A stretch of DNA of 64,000 bases from Patiria pectinifera. Taxonomy: Eukaryota > Echinodermata > Asteroidea > Valvatida > Asterinidae. Shown piece by piece: positions 1 through 11,679 of the stretch. Both the position numbers and the translations under genes were made by a program. The notes beneath the pieces were generated by a model, which searched no databases, was not told the DNA's origin, and saw nothing but the letters and a program-made list of their open reading frames with translations. Each line of letters opens with the position of its first letter. The first letter of the stretch is position 1. The stretch spans positions 19,928,863 through 19,992,862 of the forward strand of contig CM057135.1 in assembly GCA_029964075.1 (NCBI GenBank). Reading direction: 5' to 3'.

Positions 1-4
1 CCTG

Positions 5-235
5 ATGGGATCCAAGTCCAAGCTTGCCAGCACGATAATCTTCATCCTCCCAGACCTACCAGCTGCTGACGTCGCCAAGAAAAGGTCCCTCCGAGATGTC
101 ATGAAACGAGCCTATGACGCCGGTCAACGTGTCATATTCCGAAGTGGCCAGCGCTACATCCAGGGTAGAAGTATACCGGCACAGCCTCCTAATCACAATC
201 TAATAAAACCTGAATACCCTGTGCCATCCAGTTAA
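5..235 (+). pseudogene. LINE ORF1 C-terminal fragment
   Basis: A 76-codon open stretch whose residues 20-55 (a basic segment, then AYDAGQRVIFRSGQRYIQGR) look like the C-terminal domain of LINE ORF1 nucleic-acid-binding proteins, where a helix of alternating basic residues precedes a 'G..v.fr.g..yi.G' strand. ORF1 proteins coat LINE RNA. The rest of ORF1 lies outside the window. Assignment to the same LINE as the ORF2 pieces downstream is inferred from strand and spacing (about 300 bp). Confidence 0.45.
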
Positions 236-488
236 TTTACACATGTATTAGTCTTCAGTATAATTTGTTGGTTTTTCCCGGTCCACGTCAACTCCTCAAT
301 CTAAATCTTACATTAGTTCATCTACTTGTTTTTCCCCTGTTTGTGCATATTTTGTTGTGTTTTTGATGTTTGTATGTTTCTAAGCTTCATGCATACCTAC
401 CTCTTGGCTTGTTTACAATCACCCTGGCTACACAATTCGAATTCCACACCTCGCCTAAACAACCTGTTACTAAAGACGGCTGGACGCA

Positions 489-1167
489 TTTACATACTTA
501 TTGTACCCTTTACTGCCCGGCTGGCTCTATAAATGCATTACGTAACTGATAAATGCAGCATATGTTGTAAATCAATTGATAAGCATGACTGGTACGATTT
601 TTGTGGAACCTGTAAAAACTGCTTTCCTCAAATATTACCGTTTAATCATCTTTTATCTCAGGACTTTGATTTGGTAATTGTTGAATTTAAAACTAATACT
701 AAAATCGATGCCGACCGACTAAAAAACCTAAAATTTAATCCATTTATTTGTAATGAGAAACTTGCTGACAGTAGTGATATCGATCCAGACATGAATTACT
801 ATGCTACAAATTATACCACATCAGAGTACCTCTTTTCGGACCAGTTTGTTGAAAAATACAAACTGACTAATTGTCGAAATACTATTTCATGTCTTCGCCA
901 GAATGTTCGAAGCCTCGCTGAAAATTTTGACCAAATGATTGATTTCATAAATATTCTTAACTCACAATTCCATTTGATTGGTTTTAGTGAAACATGGTTC
1001 AATGATCAGAGTCCTGATATGCACATAAAAGATTACTTATGCGTTAAGAAAAATAGACAAAATAGGACAGGTGGCGGTGTTGCACTGTACGTGCACAATT
1101 CCCTCGACTTTTTTTCTCCGTAACGACCTAATACTGAATTGTTCAGAATGTGACTCATTATTTATTG
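489..1167 (+). repeat. Direct repeat shared with 63291-64000 (LINE copies A and B)
   Basis: The sequence beginning tttacatacttattgtacc recurs at 63291 with only scattered changes. One is a short stretch of extra bases in copy B just before the shared codons for CSIC. Similarity starts abruptly at 489, so copy B is 5'-truncated relative to copy A. Confidence 0.85.
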
Positions 1168-1808
1168 AAATTCCTTGCACTGAGGGTAAACATATTATTG
1201 TTGGAATAGTTTACAAACCGCCTTGTTTTAATACAAATGAATTTGTTGATTTTTTTGACACTATCCTGGCAAACATAAACAAGGAAAATAAAATTTCCTT
1301 CATCATGGGCGATTTTAACATTGATTTGTTGAACTACAATAGCCATAATCCAACCAAGAATTTTGTTAATTCTCTTTTTAGCAATTCATATTTACCGCTG
1401 ATAGACAGACCAACTCGCATAACGTCAACATTTGCTACCTTAATAGATAATATTATATCAAACAGTACTGGACGTATAGAAAGCGGTATCCTGTTCAATG
1501 ACGTTTCTGACCACTTACCAATTTATCAGATATCTTCCTTTAATATTAGAGAAATTGATAAACAAAATGCAGGTCGATTATACAGACACATTACAGCTGA
1601 TAGATTGGAAAGGTTCAAAATCGATTTAAACAACGCAAATTGGAATATCAATTGTACGGATAATCCTAATCATATTTTTGATAATTTCCATTCGGACTTT
1701 TTAAAGATATTTCAAGATAACTTTCCCAAAAAGAAAACCAAGCCCTCTAAGAAACTCAAATTATGGATGACGGATGGAATCTTGAATTCAATTAATCATA
1801 AAAAATAA
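533..1808 (+). pseudogene. LINE ORF2, N-terminal zinc motif and endonuclease domain
   Basis: Two overlapping frames (533-1123 and 1071-1808) together cover the start of ORF2. Residues 8-30 contain CSICCKS...FCGTCKNC, a PHD/treble-clef-like cysteine cluster. The endonuclease/exonuclease/phosphatase fold follows: SCLRQNVRSL, IGFSETWF, GGGVALYVH, then GIVYKPP, FIMGDFNIDL and SDHLPIYQI. These correspond to the family's N, E, GDFN and SDH motifs. The enzyme nicks target DNA to prime reverse transcription. A frameshift at about 1110-1125 separates the two frames; copy B (63957 onward) shows the same frame break, so it may be ancestral to both copies. Confidence 0.8.
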
Positions 1809-3702
1809 ACTATACAAAAATATTTTAAAAACTCAACTAGTAACTGTTTTGACAAATACAAGATTTTCCGTAACAAGTTAAATGCCATCATCAAGATTAC
1901 CAAACCAAAATTTTATAAAAATGAGTTTGAAAAAGTAAAAAGTTTATGCTCAAAAAATATGGTGTATAATTAACTCATTATTAAACAAAAATAATCATAA
2001 AAAGTACCCTTCTGAATTCAATATACGTGGAAACCATACAAATAACACCAAAGATATTTCAAATGCTTTTAATGACTACTTTACTCAAATAGGCCCTTCT
2101 CTTAATCGCAATCTTCCTCAAGCAAATGCTAGTTATGAGAATTACTTGACTGATCCTAACGAAAATTCCATTTTCTTTAATCCAATAACAAAAACAGAAA
2201 TTCATGAAATTGTTTCCAAATTTAAAAACAGTCTCCTGGCTTGGATGGTGTCAAACCAGGGTTAATCAAATCTGTCATAACCAATATAAGTGATCCCCTG
2301 TGTCACATTTTTAATTTATCTCTATCTAAAGGGGTTTTCCCAGATAAATTGAAATTGCCAAAGTCACTCCTATATTTAAACAAGAAAACCCCGCTGAGCT
2401 TGGTAACTATAGACCAATTTCAGTAGTATCATGTTTTTCCAAGATTCTTGAAAGACTTGTGTACAATAGGACAGTAGCATTTCTAGACAAATATAACATC
2501 ATTTTTGATAACCAATATGGTTTTCGTTCTAATTTCTCCACTTCAATGGCACTTATTGACCTAGCAGATAAAGTAGTCCAAACGTTTGAGGAGAATGCTT
2601 TTTCAATCGGTATATTCTTAGATTTATCAAAAGCATGTGATACCATGATATTCTTCTTCATAAATTAAATTTCTATGGTATCCGTGGGGTTGCCCATGAT
2701 TGGTTTGCGAGCTATTTGAATAATCGTAAACAGTGTACAACTTTTAATAACTGCCTCTCTGATTTAAAAGGCATCTCATGCGGAGTACCCCAGGGTTCTC
2801 TGTTGGGACCTTCGTTATTTCTACTCTATATTAATGACATTTCAAAGACATCTATCTTATTATCCTTTATATTATATGCTGATGACACTAGTTTATTCTA
2901 TTGTAACAAAGATCTTATTACCCTGTATAATATTGTCAATAATGAACTGGTCAGTATCTGTGATTGGTTAAAAGCTAACCGCTTAACTCTTAATTCATCT
3001 AAATGTAATTATATGATCTTCAGTAACAGGAAAAAACAGAGTAACTCATCAATTTTAAATATTTTAATGGATAGCAAAACTGCCAAGAAAGTAGACAAGT
3101 TTAGATTTTTAGGTGTAATCATCGATTAAAAATTGACTTGGAAATATCACATCGATGAGATTGTAAGTAAAGTTTCTAAGAGTATTGGAGTTTTCAACAG
3201 ACTTAAACATACTGTTCCCTTTGAGGTATTAAATACTCTCTATAGTTCATTAATACTTCCTTATTTTTCTTACTGTAACATTGTTTGGGGGAATACATTC
3301 CTTACGAATTTGGATAAACTAATAAAATTGCAGAAAAGAGTTGTTCGAATTATTACAAATTCACCATATAGGGCCCATAGTCAACCTCTCTTGCGTGAAC
3401 TAAAATATTTAAACATAACAAACCTAAATAAATACCAACAAGTTCTATTTATGTACAAGTTTAAAAACAATTTACTGCCCATTTCCTATTCAAACATGTT
3501 TGTACTAAACTGCAATTTGCATAACTATAATACTCGTGTGTCTACTAACTTATATTTCCACATACCGCAACATGAAACATCTGCCTTTCAATATAACATG
3601 AAATACACCGGACCTAAAATATGGAACAATGTACCATTGTCTCTCAGATGTTTAAGGTCTTATAATATTTTCAAACGCAAACTTAAATTGTACCTTATGT
3701 AA
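1809..3702 (+). pseudogene. LINE ORF2, reverse transcriptase and C-terminal region
   Basis: Reverse transcriptase remains spread over at least four frames. The linker 1809-2240 is heavily interrupted. 2241-2668 holds the finger region, with LDLSKACDT standing for the family's 'LDlsKAFD'. 2716-3129 holds GVPQGSLLGP and the catalytic YADDTSLF. 3133-3702 is the C-terminal region (FSYCNIVWG, NTRVSTNLYFHIP, GPKIWNNVPLSL), typical of invertebrate CR1/Jockey-like LINEs. A stop (TAA) at 3127-3129 separates the RT from the C-terminal region. The catalytic box is intact, but the gene is dead. Confidence 0.85.
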
Positions 3703-3793
3703 TGTAATATATTTTATATGTTATATGCCTCTGCCATAATTGGACTCTGTATCCACGATGATCCTACTCGTAGCCCATTTTTATTAATTAGTT

Positions 3794-3815
3794 GTTTCGG
3801 TGTACACACCGAAAC
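3794..3815. repeat. 22-nt perfect inverted repeat at the LINE/polymerase junction
   Basis: A 10-bp stem (gtttcggtgt / acaccgaaac) with a 2-nt loop lies between the LINE 3' tail and the antisense polymerase remnant. It could be a terminator-like hairpin, a junction scar or chance. Confidence 0.5.
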
Positions 3816-6378
3816 AGCTCTTGTTTTCGTTAAGATATTTATTGTTTGCTTTGTGATATCTCGCGCTTCCGACGCTCGACATGCCTCCTCGTTTCGCTCT
3901 CTCAAAAAATAAATGTTTGTCTACGTCTTGCAATAGTTCGAGTTCTATCTGAGCGTGTTTTAACTTATAATTCTTTTTACACACGCGTCTAAAATTCTCA
4001 AACACGCCGGCTAGTAATAACGTGTCGGTAGTCACGTACAAGTCGTGGTATTCGCCCAAGTTTTTTACCTTAAACTCTTTCCACACTCGTCGAGCTCTGT
4101 CATAGTCTTCTCGCGATATCCCTTCGTCTTTTAGACTGCTGTAAAACTTTTCGATTGGTGGTAGACTGGTCTCTTCAAATTTATCAAACGAGTCCATATA
4201 TTCGTAAGGGTAAACTCCTTTTTGTAGTAAAAGGTCTAAACTCTCTGGCGAATTTTTAAAATGTTTTCTCAGTAAAGTAAACGACTCTTTTGGACAAGCT
4301 TTGACTAAGTTGTCAAGCGATGACGCCATAAAATTGAACGAGTCTATAAATCGTAGATTTCCGATTGAAAACGAAGTGTACTTTTCTGAATTTCTAGGGA
4401 TACAATTTATATTACCTTTGCAAACAGAGATGCCTTGCATGATCAAATGCGCGTCGTAACTTTGTAGATTGTGTAATATGACCGGTATCGTAGTACAACC
4501 GGGTTTAACACGTAGCTTGGTGTTACAGTAGGCGTGCGCGGCACCTCTATATCTACGTGGCAGTGATCTCTCACCTTTCTAAATTTGTTGATTTTCTTTT
4601 TGCATTCGAGACTTTTAGACTCGATAAATCCATTTTTGTTTTCGTATTGATGTTCTTTTATTTGTTTTTCTGTTTTTGTTTTTTTGGGTTTCTGGCATTG
4701 ACAGTTGCTCGAGTAATTGGGATAAATTGGTTTCTCGCAAATCCAACACGTGTTTGTTTTTTCATGATATTTCTTATATCTCGCTCAGTAAATTCCATGG
4801 GTATGGGATTAGCAAATATGCAATTAACATCTCGTTGTAATTGTAACATCTGCTCTACAAACTTAGTTGTGGCGTCTTTGATCCTGTAAGTTTCTCCATA
4901 CATATTTTTACCATCACATCTAACAACTACCAACGAATAACCGCTTGCTTTGTGAATGTTTGTCTTTTGCGTGTTTTCCTTTTTATCGTGCTGAGGTTTT
5001 TCTAGTACCGATTCAAAGTCGGCGTAAATGACATATGGTGCGTCCTGTGCAAATCTGTGGTTTTTAAATTTTAATACGTTGTTCTCAGGGAAAACGATTT
5101 TAGACGGAGGTTTGTCTATTCCCTTACAATCTTGTTTGTGTCTGTCTAGTTTTTCTTGCGTTCCGTAGTGTGACAGACATCTTCTACAAAAATATTTCTT
5201 GTGTCGATCTGCCGTTACAGTATAAAATAATCTAGAAAATTGTTTCATCCAACAGTAGTGACTCTTATCACCGTTGGAAAACAACAACAGATCGATAGCC
5301 TCAACGGTAGGATCTGTGTTTTTAGATAATGCCAATACATGTATGTTATCTTGTTCAGTATAACCAAACACGTTTATTGACAGATTATTTTGTCTTTCTA
5401 CCCTAGTTATTTGATCCACTGGTGTGGGAAAGTCTATATTTTCGAATTTCAATCCATCGTTCGTGTTGTATATCGTAGTTCTCTCTTCATGGACATGATA
5501 TTTTGGGTTGTTTTCGATTCGCTGTTTTACTTTGTCCGAATATTTACCAAGAGCAGCCCTCAAACACCATCTCAAACATTCGTTGTCTTTGTTTTGTACG
5601 TTGATAATCGCCCTTTTATTTTTGAGATACTCGGGTAGCTCTATGTAAGAACTACCTACTGCTTGAGCATAACGGTTTACGTTAATATAAAACGCGAGTA
5701 TTTTATCGACTACCCAACCTGATCCTCGATTTGTATGACTCGCGTGTTTTTCTTTTACTTGATCGATCGCTTCTTTAAGAATTTGCTTTACCTGACTCTC
5801 CCTCAAAATAACCACATTGTTACTGATAAAGGTACATTCAGCAGTCACCCGTTCTCCATCAGGTACATTTTTAACGTATCTCACTGTAATCGCAATCTGA
5901 ACCTTTATGTTAGTGAGTTCTCTCAGTTCTGATACGACTTTGCTTTTGATCTGTCGCTCGTGAGTGCAAAAAAAACAGTTCAACCTCATTATTAAACTGT
6001 CTCGGAATCAGTTCCCAGTTTCGAAAGTTATTTCTAAACCTTCTCGTACCTCTGAAGTCAGCCTCTTGAAAATCTTCGGGAGATTTAAATCTCTTGATCG
6101 CTGAGAATAAATCTTCTTTTTTTCAAAAATCGTCCATTATAACCCGTCGGTACGTATTCTAGATTGTGTTCATCTACAATCTGTTTGAGCTCATGTAGTG
6201 TCTTTTTCCTCAAGTTTTTAAATTTACTCTCTTCAGCCCTTATGGCTCGAATATAGTCTCAACGAGTATAATTTTCTCGTTCGTCGATCACTACATTATT
6301 TTGATCAACGTAACTCTTCAATGCAGCTTTAACCCACCGCGAATAGCCTTTAGGTGATGGCTTTGAGTTGGTCTCCAT
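3816..6378 (-). pseudogene. Family-B (protein-primed type) DNA polymerase, truncated
   Basis: Read from an ATG at 6378 on the minus strand. The N-terminal 390 bp carry an in-frame stop and a frameshift. 5989-4658 is a 443-codon open stretch with a C2H2-like finger (FCRRCLSHYGTQEKLDRHKQ) and exonuclease motif I (YVIYADFESV). Exo II (HNLQSYDAHL, about 4450-4480) and Exo III (YVTTDTLLL, about 4020-4040) follow after a frameshift and a small deletion in an HNH-like RDHCH segment near 4550. The palm domain with the polymerase YxDTDS site is absent, because the copy ends where the LINE begins. Such proteins replicate Polinton/Maverick or adintovirus-like DNA; which of these is not resolved. The gene is non-functional. 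No capsid or integrase gene was seen nearby. Confidence 0.8.
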
Positions 6379-6836
6379 TTAATATATAGATATATTATCT
6401 CTTCAAATATGGACTAGAAATTTTTTTTTTATTTAATTTTTTTTGAATAAAACCAAAATGTTTATCCACTTAGAGGGCTAACTTTAAATTACAAGTACAT
6501 AGGAAGTGAGTCGACACTATTCGAGAGTGCATGAGAATGCATATGAATAGATTTTGAGCGGCCTTGACCACTCAAAATCTATCATGCTTGAAATGAGAAT
6601 TTTCTAGCACAAGTACGCACAATTGCACAATTGTGTGTTGTGTAAACCCCAGTTCTAGTAAACTGTTTGATTAGTCATGATCACCCCAGTGACGTAGAAT
6701 ATTTTGGTCGACGGTTTCCTAAAATTTGAGAATATTGCACAATGCACAATTGCGCAATGTGTTATAGTCTCCAATTGGAATTTTCTAGATGGCACCACTT
6801 ATAAAACACTATGATCATGAGTAATATTTTTTTGGC

Positions 6837-6843
6837 TATATAA
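6837..6843 (+). promoter_or_regulatory. Candidate TATA box
   Basis: TATATAA is followed about 28-35 bp downstream by pyrimidine-rich initiator-like sequence (gccattcaac). A plausible exon end at about 6989 is followed by GTAAAC. This is only a pattern-level promoter suggestion. Confidence 0.3.
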
Positions 6844-7581
6844 GTAGACAAATGAACAGCCCTGCCATTCAACAGACATTCTACCCAGCAGATAGACGTT
6901 CATCAGCCTAGCAGCATTAACAACTGCAGTAAAAAATACAGAGCAGTAATATCTACACTTGTTTTAATCAAGCAACCCGCACTAAAAAGGTAAACTATAA
7001 GCTATGTTTTTTACTAAAATTTTTAATAAAAGTGTGCGAGGGAGCTGTACAATACGTAACAAAGTTTTAAAGTGAACTTTTAACTGTTTAATTTATTATT
7101 ATTTTTCAGATCCCAAAAGAGGAATTGATCGAGACACACGTGAAATCCAGCAATCCAAACAAGTTGTCTGCACCATCGAAAGGTAAACATAAATATTTAC
7201 CCTTGACTAGTGTAGTATATTTCCCGTAAATTGTATAAAAAGTACTCACAATAATCGGAAGAAAACGACACAATTTTGCAGTAGCGCGTACAAGACTCAC
7301 GTTCCACACAACAACCTGTTACAATTTCAACCCTGGAGGGCGCTATCACACAAATGCATGTCAACTAGATTTTTGAGGAAGGATATGAGCAGTTGCAAAG
7401 CACATAACAATTTTTTGTAAATAACTTTCAACTTTTTAGTATTTGTATTTTTTCCGATACAACAGCAATCATGACTACTATTTGTAACAAAAGGTTGTCT
7501 AAATACAAAATGCATCAAAATTACCATTTCATTAAAAGGATAAATGTATATATATATGCCACTTTATTTTTTATTTTTTTT

Positions 7582-7604
7582 TCTCTCTCTCTCTCTCTCT
7601 CTCT
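7582..7604 (+). repeat. (CT)n microsatellite
   Basis: An uninterrupted run of CT dinucleotides after a T-rich tract and before ttttag. It could act as a polypyrimidine tract for the following AG. Confidence 0.9.
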
Positions 7605-7678
7605 TTTAGAAACACTATGGAGATTCCAAGGCAGACCAATGGCATAACTCACGTTGAGGAGGCTAACGAAATCATTAG

Positions 7679-7983
7679 AACTAGTGATGACATCATGCTT
7701 ATGAATTGAATTTGTTTAACAAAGAGAAGGAAAGCAGCACTTCCCTTTCATCAATAGAACTAGTGATGGCATCATGCTTATGAATAAAATTTGTTTAACA
7801 AAGAAAAGGGAAGCAGTACTTCCCTTTTATCAATAGAACTAGTGATGACATCATGCTTATAAATAAAATTTGTTTAACAAAGATAAGGGAAGCAGCACTT
7901 CCCTTTTATCAATAGAACTAGTGATGACATCATGCTTATGAATAAAATTTGTTTAACAAAGAGAAGGGAAGCAGCACTTCCCT
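7679..7983 (+). repeat. Tandem repeat, about 3.9 copies of 79 bp
   Basis: Units begin aactagtgat at 7679, 7758, 7837 and 7916, an exact 79-bp period. Each unit contains a hairpin, gggaag-cagca-cttccc (the first unit reads ggaaag). The copies differ by only a few substitutions, so the array is young or homogenised. The first unit starts within a short open stretch (atggagattccaaggc...) that ends inside it. Confidence 0.9.
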
Positions 7984-8236
7984 GTAGTTCAATATAACTC
8001 TGACATCATTTTTGATCTATATTTATTATATTATATGTTGTTAAAGTTATACGTTTTAATGGTAAAGTCAGCCGTTTTTAATAAAGTAAAAAACTCAGAC
8101 ATGTAAGCCTAAGAAATCGTTGTTTGTCTATTTATTTATAAGTATTGATAGAGGGCGCCACCAGTTGCTGTGAGTCTGTGTAACGATCTCCAAGACGGCA
8201 AAAGATATTATATAGTAAGAGCCTGGTCTGGTGCTT

Positions 8237-8475
8237 GACAGGGGGAGATATATTTGGGAAAGGGGCGGGGGCTAAGTGGGTAGGGAAAGGGGCATCATAG
8301 GGGTGGGAAATCATTGGAGAGGGGCAAAGTCTGGTACCCTCCACTTATAATATAACAACTCGGAGAGAGAGATATTTGGGAGCTAGAGGGGGAGATTTTT
8401 GGGGGAGGGGATCTATTTTGGGGGAGGGTCAATTGGAGGAGAGAGAGAGAGGGGGGGGGGGTAATTAAGGGGAGA
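8237..8475 (+). repeat. G-rich/purine-rich low-complexity tract
   Basis: Degenerate runs of GGGGA, GGGGAG and GAGAG with a 10-G run near 8452. Many G3+ runs lie on the + strand, so G-quadruplex formation is possible. No coding signal. Confidence 0.75.
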
Positions 8476-9293
8476 TAATAGGATTTGGAATAGTGCCTGC
8501 CCCTCTCCCTACTCATGCACATCCTTGGGATGGAGGATAACACTGATGTGCCGACTGGATGTCCCTGCCCCGAATCAGCAGAGGCCGAACGGGCAACCTT
8601 CATTGGAGAAGTGGCAAGGAAAGTTGTGGAAGAAATTATGGCCTCAAATCGACCATGCCAAGATTGGAGAAGTGGCGGCCCTACAAGACGAGGGTGATTC
8701 TTTCGACCGGAGTTTTTGCACGTGTGATGGAGAGGAAGGTTGGTTGCTACAAACGCGTCTTGTTTTTTGTTGTCAATCATCAAATCTCAGTGGGGAAGGG
8801 TCATGGAATAAATTTTTCGGACTTTACGTTTGCTCATGGATATTGAAATTTGTATCAACATATCAGGACTGGGGGGAAAGGCACACAAACTACATTTCCA
8901 AATGAACAAACAAAAAGTATCATAAAAAAAGCTGCACGGGTTCTTTTATACTAGCCTATCTTGTACTTGCACAACGAGACAATAAATTGTCACTTCTGAA
9001 AAATTTGAATATTCTGCAAATGGAGCCTTTAATACAGAGATCCCAAATTGATATTCATGTAAAAAAAAATGTTTACGGAAAGATACATGTACAAATAATG
9101 GCAAGATCATATTAAGAAGAAATGACGTTAAACGCACAATAGCAAGACAACTTACACGAAGAAACTCCAAGCGCCCAACTCCATGCACTCCTTACAAATA
9201 AAACTTGGTTTATCCTTGAACACAAGTCATTACAAAACTTGCAAACGGGAACCTTGACGGGTTTAAGGAGATATAATCAAATTATAATGTGTA

Positions 9294-10258
9294 TGTGACA
9301 GGTGCGAAAAAATGACCCCCCTTTACTTTTTTGTATTTCTTGTATATTTAGTTTCTTTAAGTAAGGGACTATTTCTTTAGCACATTATCCATCCACCCAC
9401 TTCTGTATTACGCAATCACCTAGTTTGGCGCCACCAGCGGCGTCACACACACTCATACTTCATGCCAGAGGCACTAATACACATGTCTCTCATACCCTCT
9501 CCAATTTTACAGGTAAATACCTTTGATTTATTTTCACTTCAATTATATACTGTCAATACATTTTGTTATTTTCTCATGTTTAAGTATTTAGGTATTTATT
9601 TATAAGGACAAGATTGCCATGAAATCTGTATTTTTATGCTAAAACCTTGTCCCTTTCCGTTAGTAAACCTGAGCGAGTTCACTTTTGTAAATATCTCACT
9701 TTAACTTTTACTTTTAGTAATGTGTTAATTAATAACGCATTAGAGAGGGCTCCTTATTTCATTTACTAAGTTCAATTCATTGATTTGGTGATTTAGATGT
9801 ACTTTTTCTAAATTTTGATGCGTCCGCAAGATGGCGGCCGTCACGTAAGGTTTTGGCGCCAAACTATGTTTCCTTTAAATGATACATTATTGCACGATTT
9901 TCATGTAAAGCATCCATTAATTGCTTTCCTTGACAATAATGTCCTTATTAACTTATCGATTGTTTGAGGATGTCAGTTAAGTAACTTGTAAATTACGTTT
10001 CAGATTATTTGCTTTTGTCAGACCTTTGTCCGCCATTTTGTAATCTTGTCTTCAACATGTCTTAATTAATTTAATTCTTGTTAATGTTATACTTTATTGT
10101 AAATACAGACACTCATACTTCATGCCAGAGGCACTAATACACATGTCTCTCATACCCTCTCCAATTTTACAGAGAGAATTAAAACACCGGTGAAGACAGG
10201 AAATTCAAGTGCCGTTCTCCTCCGCCCATTTATTTCGGCCTCGTTCCTGAGTGCCACA
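9294..10258 (+). repeat. gypsy-1 5' LTR (965 bp)
   Basis: Matches 18001-18959 almost throughout. It contains a 66-bp internal direct repeat (about 9448-9513 and 10108-10173) and two YY1-like words, AAGATGGCGG (about 9829) and CCGCCATTTTG (about 10030). No canonical AATAAA is obvious. Confidence 0.95.
9514..10173 (+). other. Possible intron inside the gypsy-1 LTR, bounded by duplicated sequence
   Basis: The segment ending ctccaattttacag occurs twice in the LTR. After copy 1 comes gtaaatacc, a good 5' splice site; after copy 2 comes agagag, an exon-like continuation, with copy 2 itself supplying a polypyrimidine-AG 3' splice site. Splicing would remove about 660 nt. The same layout is present in the 3' LTR (copies ending at 18218 and 18873). 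Confidence 0.45.
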
Positions 10259-10261
10259 TTT

Positions 10262-10279
10262 TGGTGGAAGATCCGGGTA
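10262..10279 (+). promoter_or_regulatory. gypsy-1 primer-binding site candidate
   Basis: TGGTGGAAGATCCGGGTA starts 3 nt after the 5' LTR and begins with TGG, the complement of a tRNA 3' CCA end. The tRNA species was not identified. Confidence 0.5.
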
Positions 10280-11679
10280 CGGGGAGATCAAGTAACGGCC
10301 CAACGTTGCACTGCATCACCGGTGAGCTCAAGATCTACTTACCTTGTCTCTACGAACATCGAGAGTACCGAGCCACATACAGTTGATTCCCGAGGCCAGA
10401 ATTCATCGCCGAAGACCCGGCGGACGTGGGTTCTGATTTACACCCACCCGCCTGGGAAGATCCCGTTCGCTGTACCTCTCCGAACACCCCCCACCGATCA
10501 CCCATGGTTGTTGTTTCCTACCGATGTCCCTGCCGATGCCCCTACCGATGAGCCTGCTGATCACTCAGTCCGATTAACCTGTTGTCAAACATTGTGTGTC
10601 GCATCGACGGACTGTGGTGATCATCGTCCAGCATTGACTCCATCAGTTACCGGGTTATTACAGCCCCGCTGTGCCCCGAGCGATCTGTCGGTCAGAACTG
10701 TGTAATCACCGGACATTCTGAACTTAGCACAGTCCTTCTAGAGTTTCTGTCGAACAAGACATCCAGAGCTATTCCGTTACGCCGAACTTTTCATTTCCGC
10801 AATTCGCGATTGCCGGCAGGACAACCGTTGTTCATCAGAGACTTCGCAAGACAAAGAACAATTGAACACTCAAGATTTCTTGGTGCCGGACAACTCAAGT
10901 TTCAAGATTGAAGATATACACCAGGTGAAACGTATTTGTCTTTTCCCAACAATCTGGCATTCCGCAATACAATTCCTTTGGTAGCTTGCTCTTGTACTGG
11001 TAATTGATTAGCAGGTGGAAAAAAAGTTCATCCCTGCCCACCTCTTTAAGTCAAGTCCCTTTGTATTAATTGAATTCTCTAGGTGGATTACCTCTGTTCC
11101 CATTGATCATACACACTAGAGGTGTAACGTGGTATTTCAGTAGCACCTCTCTTGTCGAAGCTTTATGGTTCGAGTGTAGCTCATTGAAGCCAGTATATTG
11201 ACACATTTTTTTTGTTGCAACACCACACAGAGTTCTGACTGCATTTTAGTAGACAGTGCTGATTAGATCACCCTTCGACTGCTGCATTTTTTCCCACAAG
11301 TAAGGCCCGATAGTGACTATTTGAGTGATTCCTCTGATTCATGATTGATTGATTTATGATTGACTGAAAAATCCTCATTGCATTTCTTTCGATTACGTTT
11401 TCATAGCATTTGGTTTCTGATTGAATTTTCATTTGCCTTGACATTTTGTTGATAGTAGATTTCATTTGATTATCTTACAGAGTGTGATTAACCCTGACAT
11501 TACCTTTTGATTGTGCTTTCATTATTGTTGTTTATCATTTGTTCTTGCTATTGTTGATTGCATTCCAAGCCTGTCTTTTCTCAGTCTTATTCTGACCTTG
11601 ATTTGTGTACTTTATTCTCATGTTGTATTTGATTTGTTTGCTTTTCCAAACTCTGCTCATTATTGTGCAACCCAAGAAC
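10280..11679 (+). other. gypsy-1 5' leader, non-coding
   Basis: About 1.4 kb between the primer-binding region and gag. Open stretches here (for example 10190-10705, which begins inside the LTR) have no recognisable domain and are likely chance. A T-rich run precedes gag. Confidence 0.5.

Larger units (their letters stand above)
5..3785 (+). mobile_element. Decayed non-LTR retrotransposon (LINE), copy A
   Basis: The order is an ORF1-like C-terminus, an AP-type endonuclease, a reverse transcriptase and a C-terminal region, all on the + strand and broken by several stops and frameshifts. The RT/endonuclease style fits the CR1/Jockey group, but the clade is not resolved. The 3' tail fades into an AT-rich run near 3770-3790, right where the antisense polymerase pseudogene begins, so the LINE probably inserted into or beside that gene. 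A second copy starts at 63291. The copy cannot be autonomous. Confidence 0.85.
6379..8236. other. Non-coding interval upstream of the polymerase remnant
   Basis: No convincing protein gene was found. Contents: poly-T/A runs (6420-6450), short palindromes built from cacaattg/attgcgcaat (6620-6760), a TATA box at 6837, splice-like AG/GT boundaries around 7110-7184 and 7609, a CT microsatellite (7582-7604) and the 79-bp tandem repeat (7679-7983). It could hold a degraded short spliced transcript, but no long reading frame supports one. Confidence 0.5.

Noticed and set aside
8946-9188. Minus-strand 80-codon ORF
   Set aside because: No domain, no splice context, and within an intron of the PHD gene.
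10190-10705. A 171-codon ORF crossing the 5' LTR end
   Set aside because: It starts inside the LTR, has no domain, and its first 20 residues recur after the 3' LTR at 18891 simply because the LTR is repeated.
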